Positions 1 to 5,045 of a DNA stretch of 5,501 nt are shown piece by piece (within the stretch, counting starts at the first letter, position 1; every line of letters begins with the position of its first letter). The notes under the pieces are model-generated. The model had not been told where the DNA came from. It worked only from the letters and a program-made list of their open reading frames with translations, and made no database searches. This DNA comes from Rhodanobacteraceae bacterium. Its GTDB lineage: Bacteria > Pseudomonadota > Gammaproteobacteria > Xanthomonadales > SZUA-5. A program made the position numbers and the translations under genes. The DNA lies in NCBI GenBank assembly GCA_003233535.1, contig QIMA01000362.1, positions 1 to 5,501 of the forward strand, read 5' to 3'.

Positions 1-779
1 CGCTGCTCGGTGAACGAGCGCGATTGCGGCAGCTGGGACGGCACGTCGGCAATCAAGTTGCTGAGTTGTTCGAGCAAGTTGAGCAAATCCTTTTCGTTGC
101 GATTGAGCGTGACCAGCTGCGATTGCGACTGGTCCAAGCGGTTTCCGGCATCGGCTAGGTGTTTGGCGCGTTCAGCACGTTCGGCCTCCAGCGCCAGCTG
201 ACTATCAGCTTGCGTCTGCAGCGCCTTTTCCGCATGGGCCTTTTGTACTAGTAGGGCCGCGGCGAGTTCCTTTTTCCTTATAGCAAGTGCGCCAATTCGC
301 TCAAGTTGGGCCAACTGGCGGCGCTTGAGGTACTGGTGATAGCCGAGTGCACGGGTGGCGTCAGCGAATCTTTCCTGGTCTAGCCACAGTTTCAGCGGCA
401 CCCACTGCCCGGCCGCGTAGGCCGAACGCAGCAGATCGCGGAGCTCGTCGCGAATCTGCAGAGTCTCCAAATCGACCGCCTGACGCTCGGCTTCCAGCGC
501 TTCGCCTTCGGCCTGCAGGCGCTCGACCTCGTTCAACGCCTGAGCCAGTTCGCTGGCGCTGGCTGCGACGCGTCGATCCTGTTCACGCAAATCGCGCTGC
601 AGCTGATCACGGGCGCCTCGGTCTTTCTCCAGTTCGCGTTTGATCCGGTCAATCTGCCCGCGCAGCTCGCCCAGGTCGGCACGCACCGCGGCTTCGTCAG
701 GCTCGGCGACGGGCGTTTGCGCGATTACGGGGCTCGAGCTCAGGCCCAGCGCCAACAGCAGGGAGCAGACGCGAATCAA
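1..779 (-). CDS. envC: EnvC-like murein hydrolase activator, 5' part (runs off left edge)
   Basis: EnvC is a periplasmic septal protein that works with FtsEX and activates AmiA/AmiB-type amidases to split peptidoglycan between daughter cells; this is family knowledge. Reading the minus strand from 779 gives 259 full codons, open to the window edge. Residues 1-20 form a Sec signal peptide (IRV, then a LLLALGL core) with probable cleavage at VIA|Q. Residues 30-115 and about 155-245 are Glu/Arg/Gln/Leu-rich coiled coil. Between them lies the typical EnvC segment, [18 protein letters not shown] followed by [14 protein letters not shown] (about 116-157). The C-terminal LytM/M23 domain would lie beyond base 1, so I cannot tell whether it is degenerate, as in EnvC, or catalytic. 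The start must be TTG (779-777), because it is the only start-type codon that keeps the signal peptide. It overlaps the gpmI stop as TTGA. No Shine-Dalgarno sequence precedes it, so translational coupling to gpmI is inferred. Confidence 0.88.
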   Translation of the reverse strand, partial: MIRVCSLLLALGLSSSPVIAQTPVAEPDEAAVRADLGELRGQIDRIKRELEKDRGARDQLQRDLREQDRRVAASASELAQALNEVERLQAEGEALEAERQAVDLETLQIRDELRDLLRSAYAAGQWVPLKLWLDQERFADATRALGYHQYLKRRQLAQLERIGALAIRKKELAAALLVQKAHAEKALQTQADSQLALEAERAERAKHLADAGNRLDQSQSQLVTLNRNEKDLLNLLEQLSNLIADVPSQLPQSRSFTEQ

Positions 780-2342
780 GATCGCTGCAGCAGGCTTTGT
801 CCGGTCATTTCTTCCGGAGCCGGCAGGTGCAGCAGATCGAGGATGGTCGGCGCGATATCGCGCAGGCTGCCGCTCTCGCGCAGGGAAAGCGACTCGGCAC
901 CGACATAGACCAGCGGCACCGGATTGGTCGAATGCTGGGTGCTGACCTGATTGCTGTCGTAGTCCCACATCTGCTCAAGGTTGCCGTGATCGGCGCTGAT
1001 CAACATCGCCCCGCCGGCCTTCTCGACTGCGGCGACCAAGCGCCCTACCGCCGTATCGACCGCATCGACCGCCTTGATGGCCGCCTCGATCATGCCGGTA
1101 TGGCCGACCATGTCGGGATTGGCCAGATTGCAGACGATCAAATCGTACTTCGCGCCGGCAATGGCTTCCACTAGGCGATCGGTTACTTCCGGGCAGCTCA
1201 TTTCTGGCTGCAGATCGTAGGTAGCCACCTTTGGCGACGGCACCAGCACCCGGTCTTCGCCGGCAAAGGGCTTTTCGCGACCGCCGGAGAAGAAGAAGCT
1301 GACGTGCGCGCTTTTCGCGACCGCCGGAGAAGAAGAAGCTGACGTGCGCGTACTTCTCGGTTTCGGCGATGCGCAGCTGCTTCATGCCGCGCTCGGCAAT
1401 CACCTCGGGCAGGGTCTGCATTAGGTCCTGCGCTGGGAAAGCTACGTCCACCGGCAGATCTGCTGCGTACTCGGTCAACGTTACGAAGCGCTTGAGCTTC
1501 GGTAGATGGGTGCGTTCGAAACCGTCGAAGTTCGCCTCGACGAAACAGCGGGTTAGCTGCCGGGCGCGGTCGGCGCGGAAGTTCATGAACAAAACGGTGT
1601 CACCGTCAGCAATTGGCTGGGCGCCGCTGATCACGGTGGGCAGCACGAACTCGTCGTTTTCATCGCGCCCATAGCCAGCATCCAGAGCGGCGACTGCGTC
1701 GGTAGCGATGAGGTCCGACTGTGCACCTGCGATCGCCGCAAAGGCACGCGCTTGACGGTCCCAGCGCTGGTCGCGATCCATCGCGTAGTAGCGACCGCAA
1801 ACGCTGGCAACCTTGGCACCGGTTTCCGCACACACGGCCATCAGGGATTCCAACGACGGCTTTGCGCTGCGCGGCGGCATGTCGCGTCCATCCAGTATCG
1901 CGTGCACGGCGACACGCTGTAACCCACGCTTACTAGCCATGCGCAGCGCGGCGTGGATGTGCTTTTCGTGGCTGTGCACGCCGCCGGGGGAAACTAGCCC
2001 GATCACATGCAGCGTGCCCGAAGCCGCAGCACCGTCCATCGCCTGCATTAGCACGGCATTTTCCTGGAAGCTGCCGTCCGCCAACGCCGCATCTACACGG
2101 CTAAGGTCCTGGTAAACGATGCGCCCGGCGCCCAGATTCATGTGCCCCACTTCGGAATTGCCCATCTGGCCCTCCGGCAAGCCCACCGCCAACCCGTCGG
2201 TGCGGATCAAGCTGCGCGGCCGATTCGCCCACAGCTCGCGCCAGTTCGGGCACTCGGCCGCGGCAATAGCGTTGTGCTCGGCTTCTTCGCTATAGCCCCA
2301 GCCATCGAGGATCAGCAGTAACACGGGACGTGGAATAGACAT
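776..2342 (-). pseudogene. gpmI: 2,3-bisphosphoglycerate-independent phosphoglycerate mutase, frameshifted
   Basis: GpmI interconverts 3- and 2-phosphoglycerate in the cytoplasm, in glycolysis and gluconeogenesis, using two Mn ions. Removing one copy of the 40-bp duplication at 1271-1350 gives a continuous 508-residue protein, the normal family length. In that restored numbering the metal and catalytic residues are all visible: Asp13 (LILDGWG), nucleophile Ser63 (GNSEVGH), Asp397 and His401 (NPDMVGHTG), Asp438-His439 (SADHGN) and His457 (QHSTNP). As given, the frame is correct through Lys344, then shifts ([10 protein letters not shown]...) and stops at 975, giving a 455-residue product that lacks the last five ligands. 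The correct frame resumes from about 1270 down to the stop at 776. The start ATG (2342-2340) has GGAG (2350-2347) four bases upstream. An in-frame ATG at 2435 adds 31 residues unlike the family and abuts the upstream terminator. Identity is certain; whether the break is biological is not. Confidence 0.93.
1271..1350. repeat. Perfect 40-bp tandem duplication inside gpmI
   Basis: Bases 1271-1310 and 1311-1350 are identical over all 40 positions; each copy begins CTTTTCGCGA and ends GACGTGCGCG. Identity extends one base to the left (G1270 = G1310) and stops at once on the right (C1311 against T1351). The unit encodes the conserved stretch [13 protein letters not shown]. Since 40 is not a multiple of three, the second copy shifts the reading frame. 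Absence of any substitution between copies means the event is very recent or is an assembly artefact. Confidence 0.97.
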
Positions 2343-2436
2343 GGTGCTCCGCAGTGACGCAAACGATGCGCGGATGTTAGCGGACCGGGCCGGCTGGAAG
2401 CTTAACAAGCGCCCATGTATTGAGCAGGCGCGCACA
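2343..2436 (-). promoter_or_regulatory. gpmI leader and ribosome binding site
   Basis: This 94-bp gap lies between the terminator of the upstream gene and the gpmI ATG, so it should carry the gpmI promoter. A GCGGAG element (2352-2347 on the minus strand) sits four bases before the ATG, slightly close but usable. The only -10-like hexamer I see is TAACAT at 2379-2374, without a convincing -35 partner at 16-18 bases, so no specific promoter is called. Confidence 0.4.
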
Positions 2437-2471
2437 CTAAAAGGCCGCCGTCACCAGGGTGACGGCGGCCT
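2437..2471 (-). terminator. Intrinsic terminator of the VNGSI-repeat gene
   Basis: The arms GGCCGCCGTCACC (2443-2455) and GGTGACGGCGGCC (2458-2470) are perfectly complementary, and A2442 pairs with T2471 to make 14 bp. The formal two-base loop would open to CAGG or its complement. Read on the minus strand, the stem is followed by TTTTAGT, giving the U-tract of a rho-independent terminator. It starts 17 bases after the stop codon of the 2488-3231 gene and insulates gpmI from it. On the plus strand the stem is followed only by TCTGTTTC, a weaker tract, and no plus-strand gene enters from the left. Confidence 0.9.
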
Positions 2472-2487
2472 CTGTTTCAATTAGCGC

Positions 2488-3231
2488 TTAGCGCTCAGCC
2501 AAAGTTTGCGGCTGAATGCCATCTACACCGCCGACCTTGGCCGACGGATCGATGAACAGCTTGGTGTCTTCGTTCTCAACGATGATCCGGCCTTTGACCT
2601 CGACGTTGGCACCGATCACTACGGTGGGGCCCTTTTTCTTGCCCCAGCTCCAGCCCCAGTTACCGCGCGGCTTCTTGATCAACACGTCACCGTCAATCAC
2701 GGTGCCGTCGGTCAGCTCGATGCTGCCGGTAGTGGTCTGCAAATTGCCGCCGACATGGCTGCCGCTCACTTCTATGGAACCGTTAACCACTCTTAGGTTA
2801 CGACCGACTTCGGCTTGGGTCAGCTTAATGCTGCCGTTAACAGTCTCGACGCTGCCCTGCACGCTTGCGCCCTTGCCCAAGCGGATCGAACCGTTGACCG
2901 TTTCCAGATTACCGCTAGCAACGAAGCCGGCACCGGCCTCGATGCGTCCATTGACCGTTTCCACGCTGTCAGCACGCGCGTTTTCACCAAAACGGATTGC
3001 GCCATTGACGGTTTCCACATCATCGACGGAGGAGTTGTGGCCGACGCGAATACTGCCGTTGACGGTGCCTAGATCTTTGACTTCCGTGCCATCGCCCACC
3101 GTGATGGACTTATTCACTGAGCTTTCGCTGGTTCCTGGCGCCACTATGGTCGCCGCTATGGCGCTGCTGCCGTAGACCACGCCTACCGCCAACGCCGCCA
3201 CCAATGCTTTAACAAAACGCTGCTCGTTCAT
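2488..3231 (-). CDS. Exported VNGSI-repeat protein, predicted beta-helix
   Basis: This is a 247-residue protein with no assigned function. The start ATG (3231-3229) is preceded by AAGGAG (3243-3238) at six bases, which favours it over an in-frame ATG 18 codons upstream. Residues 1-26 are a Sec signal peptide (Lys8, then ALVAALAVGVV) with cleavage at AIA|A. Residues 38-183 consist of eight 17-19-residue units, mostly of the form ETVNGSIRxG...V, with VNG in units 2-7, VNK in unit 1 and TTG in unit 8. Residues 188-201 form a Trp/Lys-rich loop (NWGWSWGKKKG), followed by a cap with VVIGANVEVKG. Short Val/Ile/Asn/Gly repeats of this length suit a right-handed beta-helix, as in bactofilins or DUF4097-type proteins; that fold is inferred. 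Similar uncharacterised proteins are familiar from xanthomonads and pseudomonads. No lipobox or transmembrane helix follows the signal peptide, so the protein is probably periplasmic or secreted. It is monocistronic, with its own promoter and terminator. Confidence 0.85.
   Translation of the reverse strand: MNEQRFVKALVAALAVGVVYGSSAIAATIVAPGTSESSVNKSITVGDGTEVKDLGTVNGSIRVGHNSSVDDVETVNGAIRFGENARADSVETVNGRIEAGAGFVASGNLETVNGSIRLGKGASVQGSVETVNGSIKLTQAEVGRNLRVVNGSIEVSGSHVGGNLQTTTGSIELTDGTVIDGDVLIKKPRGNWGWSWGKKKGPTVVIGANVEVKGRIIVENEDTKLFIDPSAKVGGVDGIQPQTLAER
2683..3120 (-). repeat. Eight tandem 51-57-bp coding repeats (VNGSI units)
   Basis: The repeats code for protein residues 38-183, as units 38-54, 55-72, 73-90, 91-109, 110-128, 129-146, 147-164 and 165-183. 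At DNA level, plus-strand blocks resembling CCGTTGACCGTTTCCA recur near 2834, 2891, 2948, 3002 and 3056, spaced 57, 57, 54 and 54 bp. All spacings are multiples of three. The copies differ at third positions and in the loops, so this is an old, selected repeat rather than a recent expansion. Confidence 0.85.
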
Positions 3232-3237
3232 CGCTCG

Positions 3238-3243
3238 CTCCTT
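3238..3243 (-). promoter_or_regulatory. Shine-Dalgarno site of the VNGSI-repeat gene
   Basis: The minus strand reads AAGGAG followed by six bases and ATG (3231-3229). This is a near-ideal ribosome binding site and fixes the start codon; the ATG 18 codons upstream has no comparable site and lies within the predicted promoter. Confidence 0.85.
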
Positions 3244-3268
3244 GTGTGTGAACTCGTGAATAGAACTG

Positions 3269-3285
3269 AGCAAGCAGCGTGCCAA
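3269..3285 (-). promoter_or_regulatory. Sigma-54 (RpoN) -24/-12 promoter
   Basis: The minus strand reads TTGGCACGCTGCTTGCT. Against the consensus YTGGCACGRNNNTTGCW it differs only at the R position (C). The invariant GG (3283-3282) and GC (3271-3270) are separated by exactly 10 bases, as RpoN requires. The expected transcription start is near 3258, giving a leader of about 27 bases with the Shine-Dalgarno sequence well placed inside it. A sigma-70 reading of the same DNA (TTGGCA, 17 bases, TATTCA) has a poor -10, so sigma-54 is preferred. Initiation would need an AAA+ enhancer-binding activator. Confidence 0.78.
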
Positions 3286-3300
3286 CTGTAAAGCGGGGTA

Positions 3301-3314
3301 GATTTGGCCAAATC
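3301..3314. promoter_or_regulatory. 14-bp perfect palindrome, promoter-proximal
   Basis: GATTTGGCCAAATC is a perfect palindrome centred about 49 bp upstream of the predicted transcription start of the VNGSI-repeat gene. A homodimeric regulator could bind here. The position just upstream of the -24 element is unusual for a sigma-54 enhancer and would suit a repressor or an accessory factor. No regulator is assigned. Confidence 0.35.
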
Positions 3315-3349
3315 ACCCGGTTTCAGGGCTAATTCGCGCACTTCGACGC

Positions 3350-3362
3350 AATCAAGCGGTCA
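3350..3362. promoter_or_regulatory. IHF-like site between promoter and upstream palindrome
   Basis: AATCAAGCGGTCA matches the IHF consensus WATCAANNNNTTR at all fixed positions but one (C in place of the second T). It is centred near -98 relative to the predicted sigma-54 start, between the -49 and -149 palindromes. DNA bending by IHF at this position is standard at sigma-54 promoters. The consensus is short and degenerate, so the context carries most of the weight. Confidence 0.35.
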
Positions 3363-3399
3363 AAATCGCCAAATACACGCGCGGTTTGCGCACAGTGGT

Positions 3400-3413
3400 G
3401 TCCGCATGCGGAC
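3400..3413. promoter_or_regulatory. 14-bp perfect palindrome, candidate enhancer for the sigma-54 promoter
   Basis: GTCCGCATGCGGAC is a perfect palindrome centred about 149 bp upstream of the predicted transcription start, within the usual distance range for binding sites of sigma-54 activators. I do not recognise it as the site of a named activator. Confidence 0.4.
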
Positions 3414-3576
3414 GCAGCGGATTTCGCATTGGCTCTGTGTAGCAAACAGCGGAGGACCCGCTGACAGATGGCTCTGCAAGCCTTTGTACCGAACCTCGCT
3501 TAAGTTCCATACAGCGCCGAACACTAGCCCGGATGTTTCATGAACTCGCGCGATGATTGCGCAGGACATTGGTAGG

Positions 3577-3654
3577 CCAGTGGTTTTTCTTCAGGAGCGC
3601 CGGTGGTTTTTAAAACGGGGTGGTTCATACACCCGACTGAGGAAAAACCGCTGG
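3577..3654 (+). repeat. 18-bp inverted repeat enclosing smaller hairpins (possible structured RNA or MITE-like element)
   Basis: The left arm CCAGTGGTTTTTCTTCAG (3577-3594) matches the reverse complement of the right arm (3637-3654) at 16 of 18 positions. In plus-strand RNA both differences become U-G wobble pairs, so the helix is continuous; in minus-strand RNA they would be C-A mismatches. The 42-base interior holds a second hairpin, GGGTG/CACCC (3618-3622 with 3630-3634), and an AT-rich hairpin around GTTTTTAAAAC (3606-3616). GGTTTTT recurs directly at 3605-3611. I see no U-tract on either side, so it is not a typical intrinsic terminator, and no target-site duplication flanks it. Confidence 0.45.
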
Positions 3655-3701
3655 GCGATCAAGATCCTAGCGAGGGCGCGTGAAGTTTATGAAATCCCGG
3701 G

Positions 3702-5024
3702 CTAGGGACAGCTCAAGCGATGCGATAGGCGGCTGAGCTCCGGCGGCTTCAGCCCGGTTGCCAACGCGAGTTCCAACTGTTCGCAGGCCAGAGCGCGGTC
3801 TTTGGCGGCGAGAGCAACCTCGGCACGCAGCAATCGACTGCCAACATTCTGGCGCAGCTGCAGATTGCGCTCCGCAAGCGCTGTGGCCTGATCTAAATCG
3901 CCGATCTCCAGATAGAACTCCGCCGCATGCTCGGCGTAGGCCTCCGGATAGCGTTTGAGGAGAGCCTGGTACCCCAAATCGGCTTGCTGTTGCCAGCGCT
4001 GAGCGCTTTGTTCACGCCCGGCCACTCGCTCCAGTCCGGCTAGCGCAGCGATGAATTCGGGATTGCCGGTTTGCGCGATCACTTCCATATAGAGGTCGCG
4101 CGCTGCATCCAGATCACCGGCTTCAACTAGACACTCGGCTAAGTGCTCAGTGGCCAGATAGTATTGCGGTAGCCGCTCGCGCGCTGCTCGAAAGAATCGA
4201 GCCGCTTCGTCGTAGTGACCGAAGCGCAGCAGCGCGATGCCTTGCTGCGTGTGCAGCCAGGCCAGAGGAAAAGGGCCGACGTCGCGATAGCGCGACTGCG
4301 CCTCGAAGTACAAACGGCTGGCGAGATCTAGATTGCCCTGCAGCACCGCCGCATTCGCCCGTGCAGCCAATGCGTAAGGATCCGCCGATCCGGGTTGTTC
4401 AGTCTGCCAGAACGACGCTCCTAGCTGCCGGTAGCGGCCCATGGCTAGATCAATCTCCGCGGTCATATCGGTGATTGGTCCGCTGAGCAGCGCGTTGCTA
4501 GAGGTGATGCGATGCAGCGTTTCGTCGGCCAGATCGAATAGATGAAAGCGGGCCAGCCAGCTGGCATAGGAAAGCAACAGCGGTCCGTGTTCGGGGTCCT
4601 TCCTGACCTGCTCAGCCAAAATTTCGCCGGCGCGAATCGAGTCGTTGAGCCCTCCGATAATGCGCGAACGATGGCCCAAGCTCATTGCTAGAGCCTGCCC
4701 CAAGTCGGCTCGCGGCTGCTCGGCGTAGTTGTTCTCTAGCTGCGCAATCCGCGCATCCAAATTACTCAGATAAATACTCGCCGAAGTCGTGGCCAGCTGT
4801 TTGCTAGTAGCGGGATAGGTGGACAGCCGCAAGACCGTCGGTAGCGGACTGGTGTCCAGCCACCCGCTAGGCTCGCGCTGTTCGGCCGCCTCCGACACAG
4901 CTACATCGGCCTTCTGCGGAGCCGTCGCACAGCCGACTGCCAGCAAACAAGGCAGCAACCAGCCGCCCACACGGCGGCTGGTCATCCGACTGCCGGGATT
5001 GCCCTCATCACGTAGCTTTTCCAC
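3702..5024 (-). CDS. TPR-repeat lipoprotein
   Basis: The product is 440 residues and has no assigned function. The start chosen is GTG (5024-5022), because GAGGTGA (5036-5030) lies five bases upstream. Alternatives are GTG at 5033, and ATG at 4985, which gives a compact 19-residue signal but lacks a Shine-Dalgarno sequence. A lipoprotein signal (RRVGGWLLPCLLAVG|C) places the lipidated Cys at residue 32. A low-complexity linker follows (about 33-65), then an alpha-helical region. At least five TPR-like helix pairs run from about 218 to 428; clear ones are AWLHTQQGIALLRFGHYDEA, the unit with AECLVEAGDLDAARDLY, and the unit with AEFYLEIGDLDQATALAERN. TPRs bind protein partners, so a scaffolding role at the inner face of the outer membrane is inferred. 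The gene starts about 20 bp after the DUF4331 gene on the same strand, which suggests a shared transcript and pathway. Confidence 0.85.
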   Translation of the reverse strand: MEKLRDEGNPGSRMTSRRVGGWLLPCLLAVGCATAPQKADVAVSEAAEQREPSGWLDTSPLPTVLRLSTYPATSKQLATTSASIYLSNLDARIAQLENNYAEQPRADLGQALAMSLGHRSRIIGGLNDSIRAGEILAEQVRKDPEHGPLLLSYASWLARFHLFDLADETLHRITSSNALLSGPITDMTAEIDLAMGRYRQLGASFWQTEQPGSADPYALAARANAAVLQGNLDLASRLYFEAQSRYRDVGPFPLAWLHTQQGIALLRFGHYDEAARFFRAARERLPQYYLATEHLAECLVEAGDLDAARDLYMEVIAQTGNPEFIAALAGLERVAGREQSAQRWQQQADLGYQALLKRYPEAYAEHAAEFYLEIGDLDQATALAERNLQLRQNVGSRLLRAEVALAAKDRALACEQLELALATGLKPPELSRLSHRLSCP

Positions 5025-5029
5025 GGCAG

Positions 5030-5036
5030 TCACCTC
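5030..5036 (-). promoter_or_regulatory. Shine-Dalgarno site deciding the TPR lipoprotein start
   Basis: The minus strand reads GAGGTGA, matching seven bases of the anti-SD complement GGAGGTGA, five bases before GTG at 5024. The GTG inside this motif (5033) is itself in frame, but the strong site serves the later GTG better. Confidence 0.55.
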
Positions 5037-5045
5037 GTCGCTGAA

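Larger units (their letters stand above)
3286..3701. other. Gene-free intergenic region
   Basis: About 415 bp lie between the sigma-54 promoter and the end of the TPR lipoprotein gene. Short open frames on both strands here (3304-3543 plus, 3360-3569 minus) lack ribosome binding sites, recognisable motifs and a plausible composition, so none is called. Supported content is limited to the two palindromes, the IHF-like site and the inverted repeat listed separately. No strong terminator was found for the TPR gene; a weak TCCC/GGGA hairpin followed by TTT straddles its stop codon. The stretch is somewhat richer in A and T than the flanking genes. Confidence 0.7.

Noticed and set aside
347..1174. 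Several plus-strand frames of 63-125 codons
   Set aside because: They are antisense to envC and gpmI, have no recognisable domains, and their Arg/Ala/Pro-rich composition is typical of shadows in GC-rich DNA.
776..1249. A separate 157-residue gene starting at GTG 1249
   Set aside because: It is the C-terminal third of GpmI continuing from the frameshift. The GTG is an internal Val codon (VLVPSPK) without a ribosome binding site, and the fragment lacks Asp13 and the Ser63 nucleophile.
1271..1350. Programmed ribosomal frameshifting in gpmI
   Set aside because: The frame change comes from a perfect 40-bp duplication, not a slippery heptamer with a pseudoknot. A shift at the duplication would also insert extra residues into a conserved segment.
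2343..2435. N-terminal extension of GpmI from ATG 2435
   Set aside because: The 31 extra residues do not resemble GpmI, the ATG abuts the upstream terminator, and the ATG at 2342 has a nearby GGAG and starts the usual family N-terminus.
2516..3175. 219-codon open frame on the plus strand
   Set aside because: It is antisense to the VNGSI-repeat gene. Its repetitive Pro/Leu/Thr-rich content simply mirrors the repeats on the other strand, and it has no ribosome binding site.
3262..3285. Sigma-70 promoter TTGGCA, 17-base spacer, TATTCA for the VNGSI-repeat gene
   Set aside because: The -10 matches only the first three bases of TATAAT and lacks the key final T, while the same DNA fits a sigma-54 promoter almost perfectly. 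Dual use cannot be excluded.
3304..3569. Small open frames on both strands of the intergenic region (79 codons plus, 69 codons minus)
   Set aside because: They lack a ribosome binding site, signal peptide or familiar motif, are rich in Cys, Arg, Ser and Trp in a pattern typical of non-coding DNA, and overlap the predicted regulatory sites.
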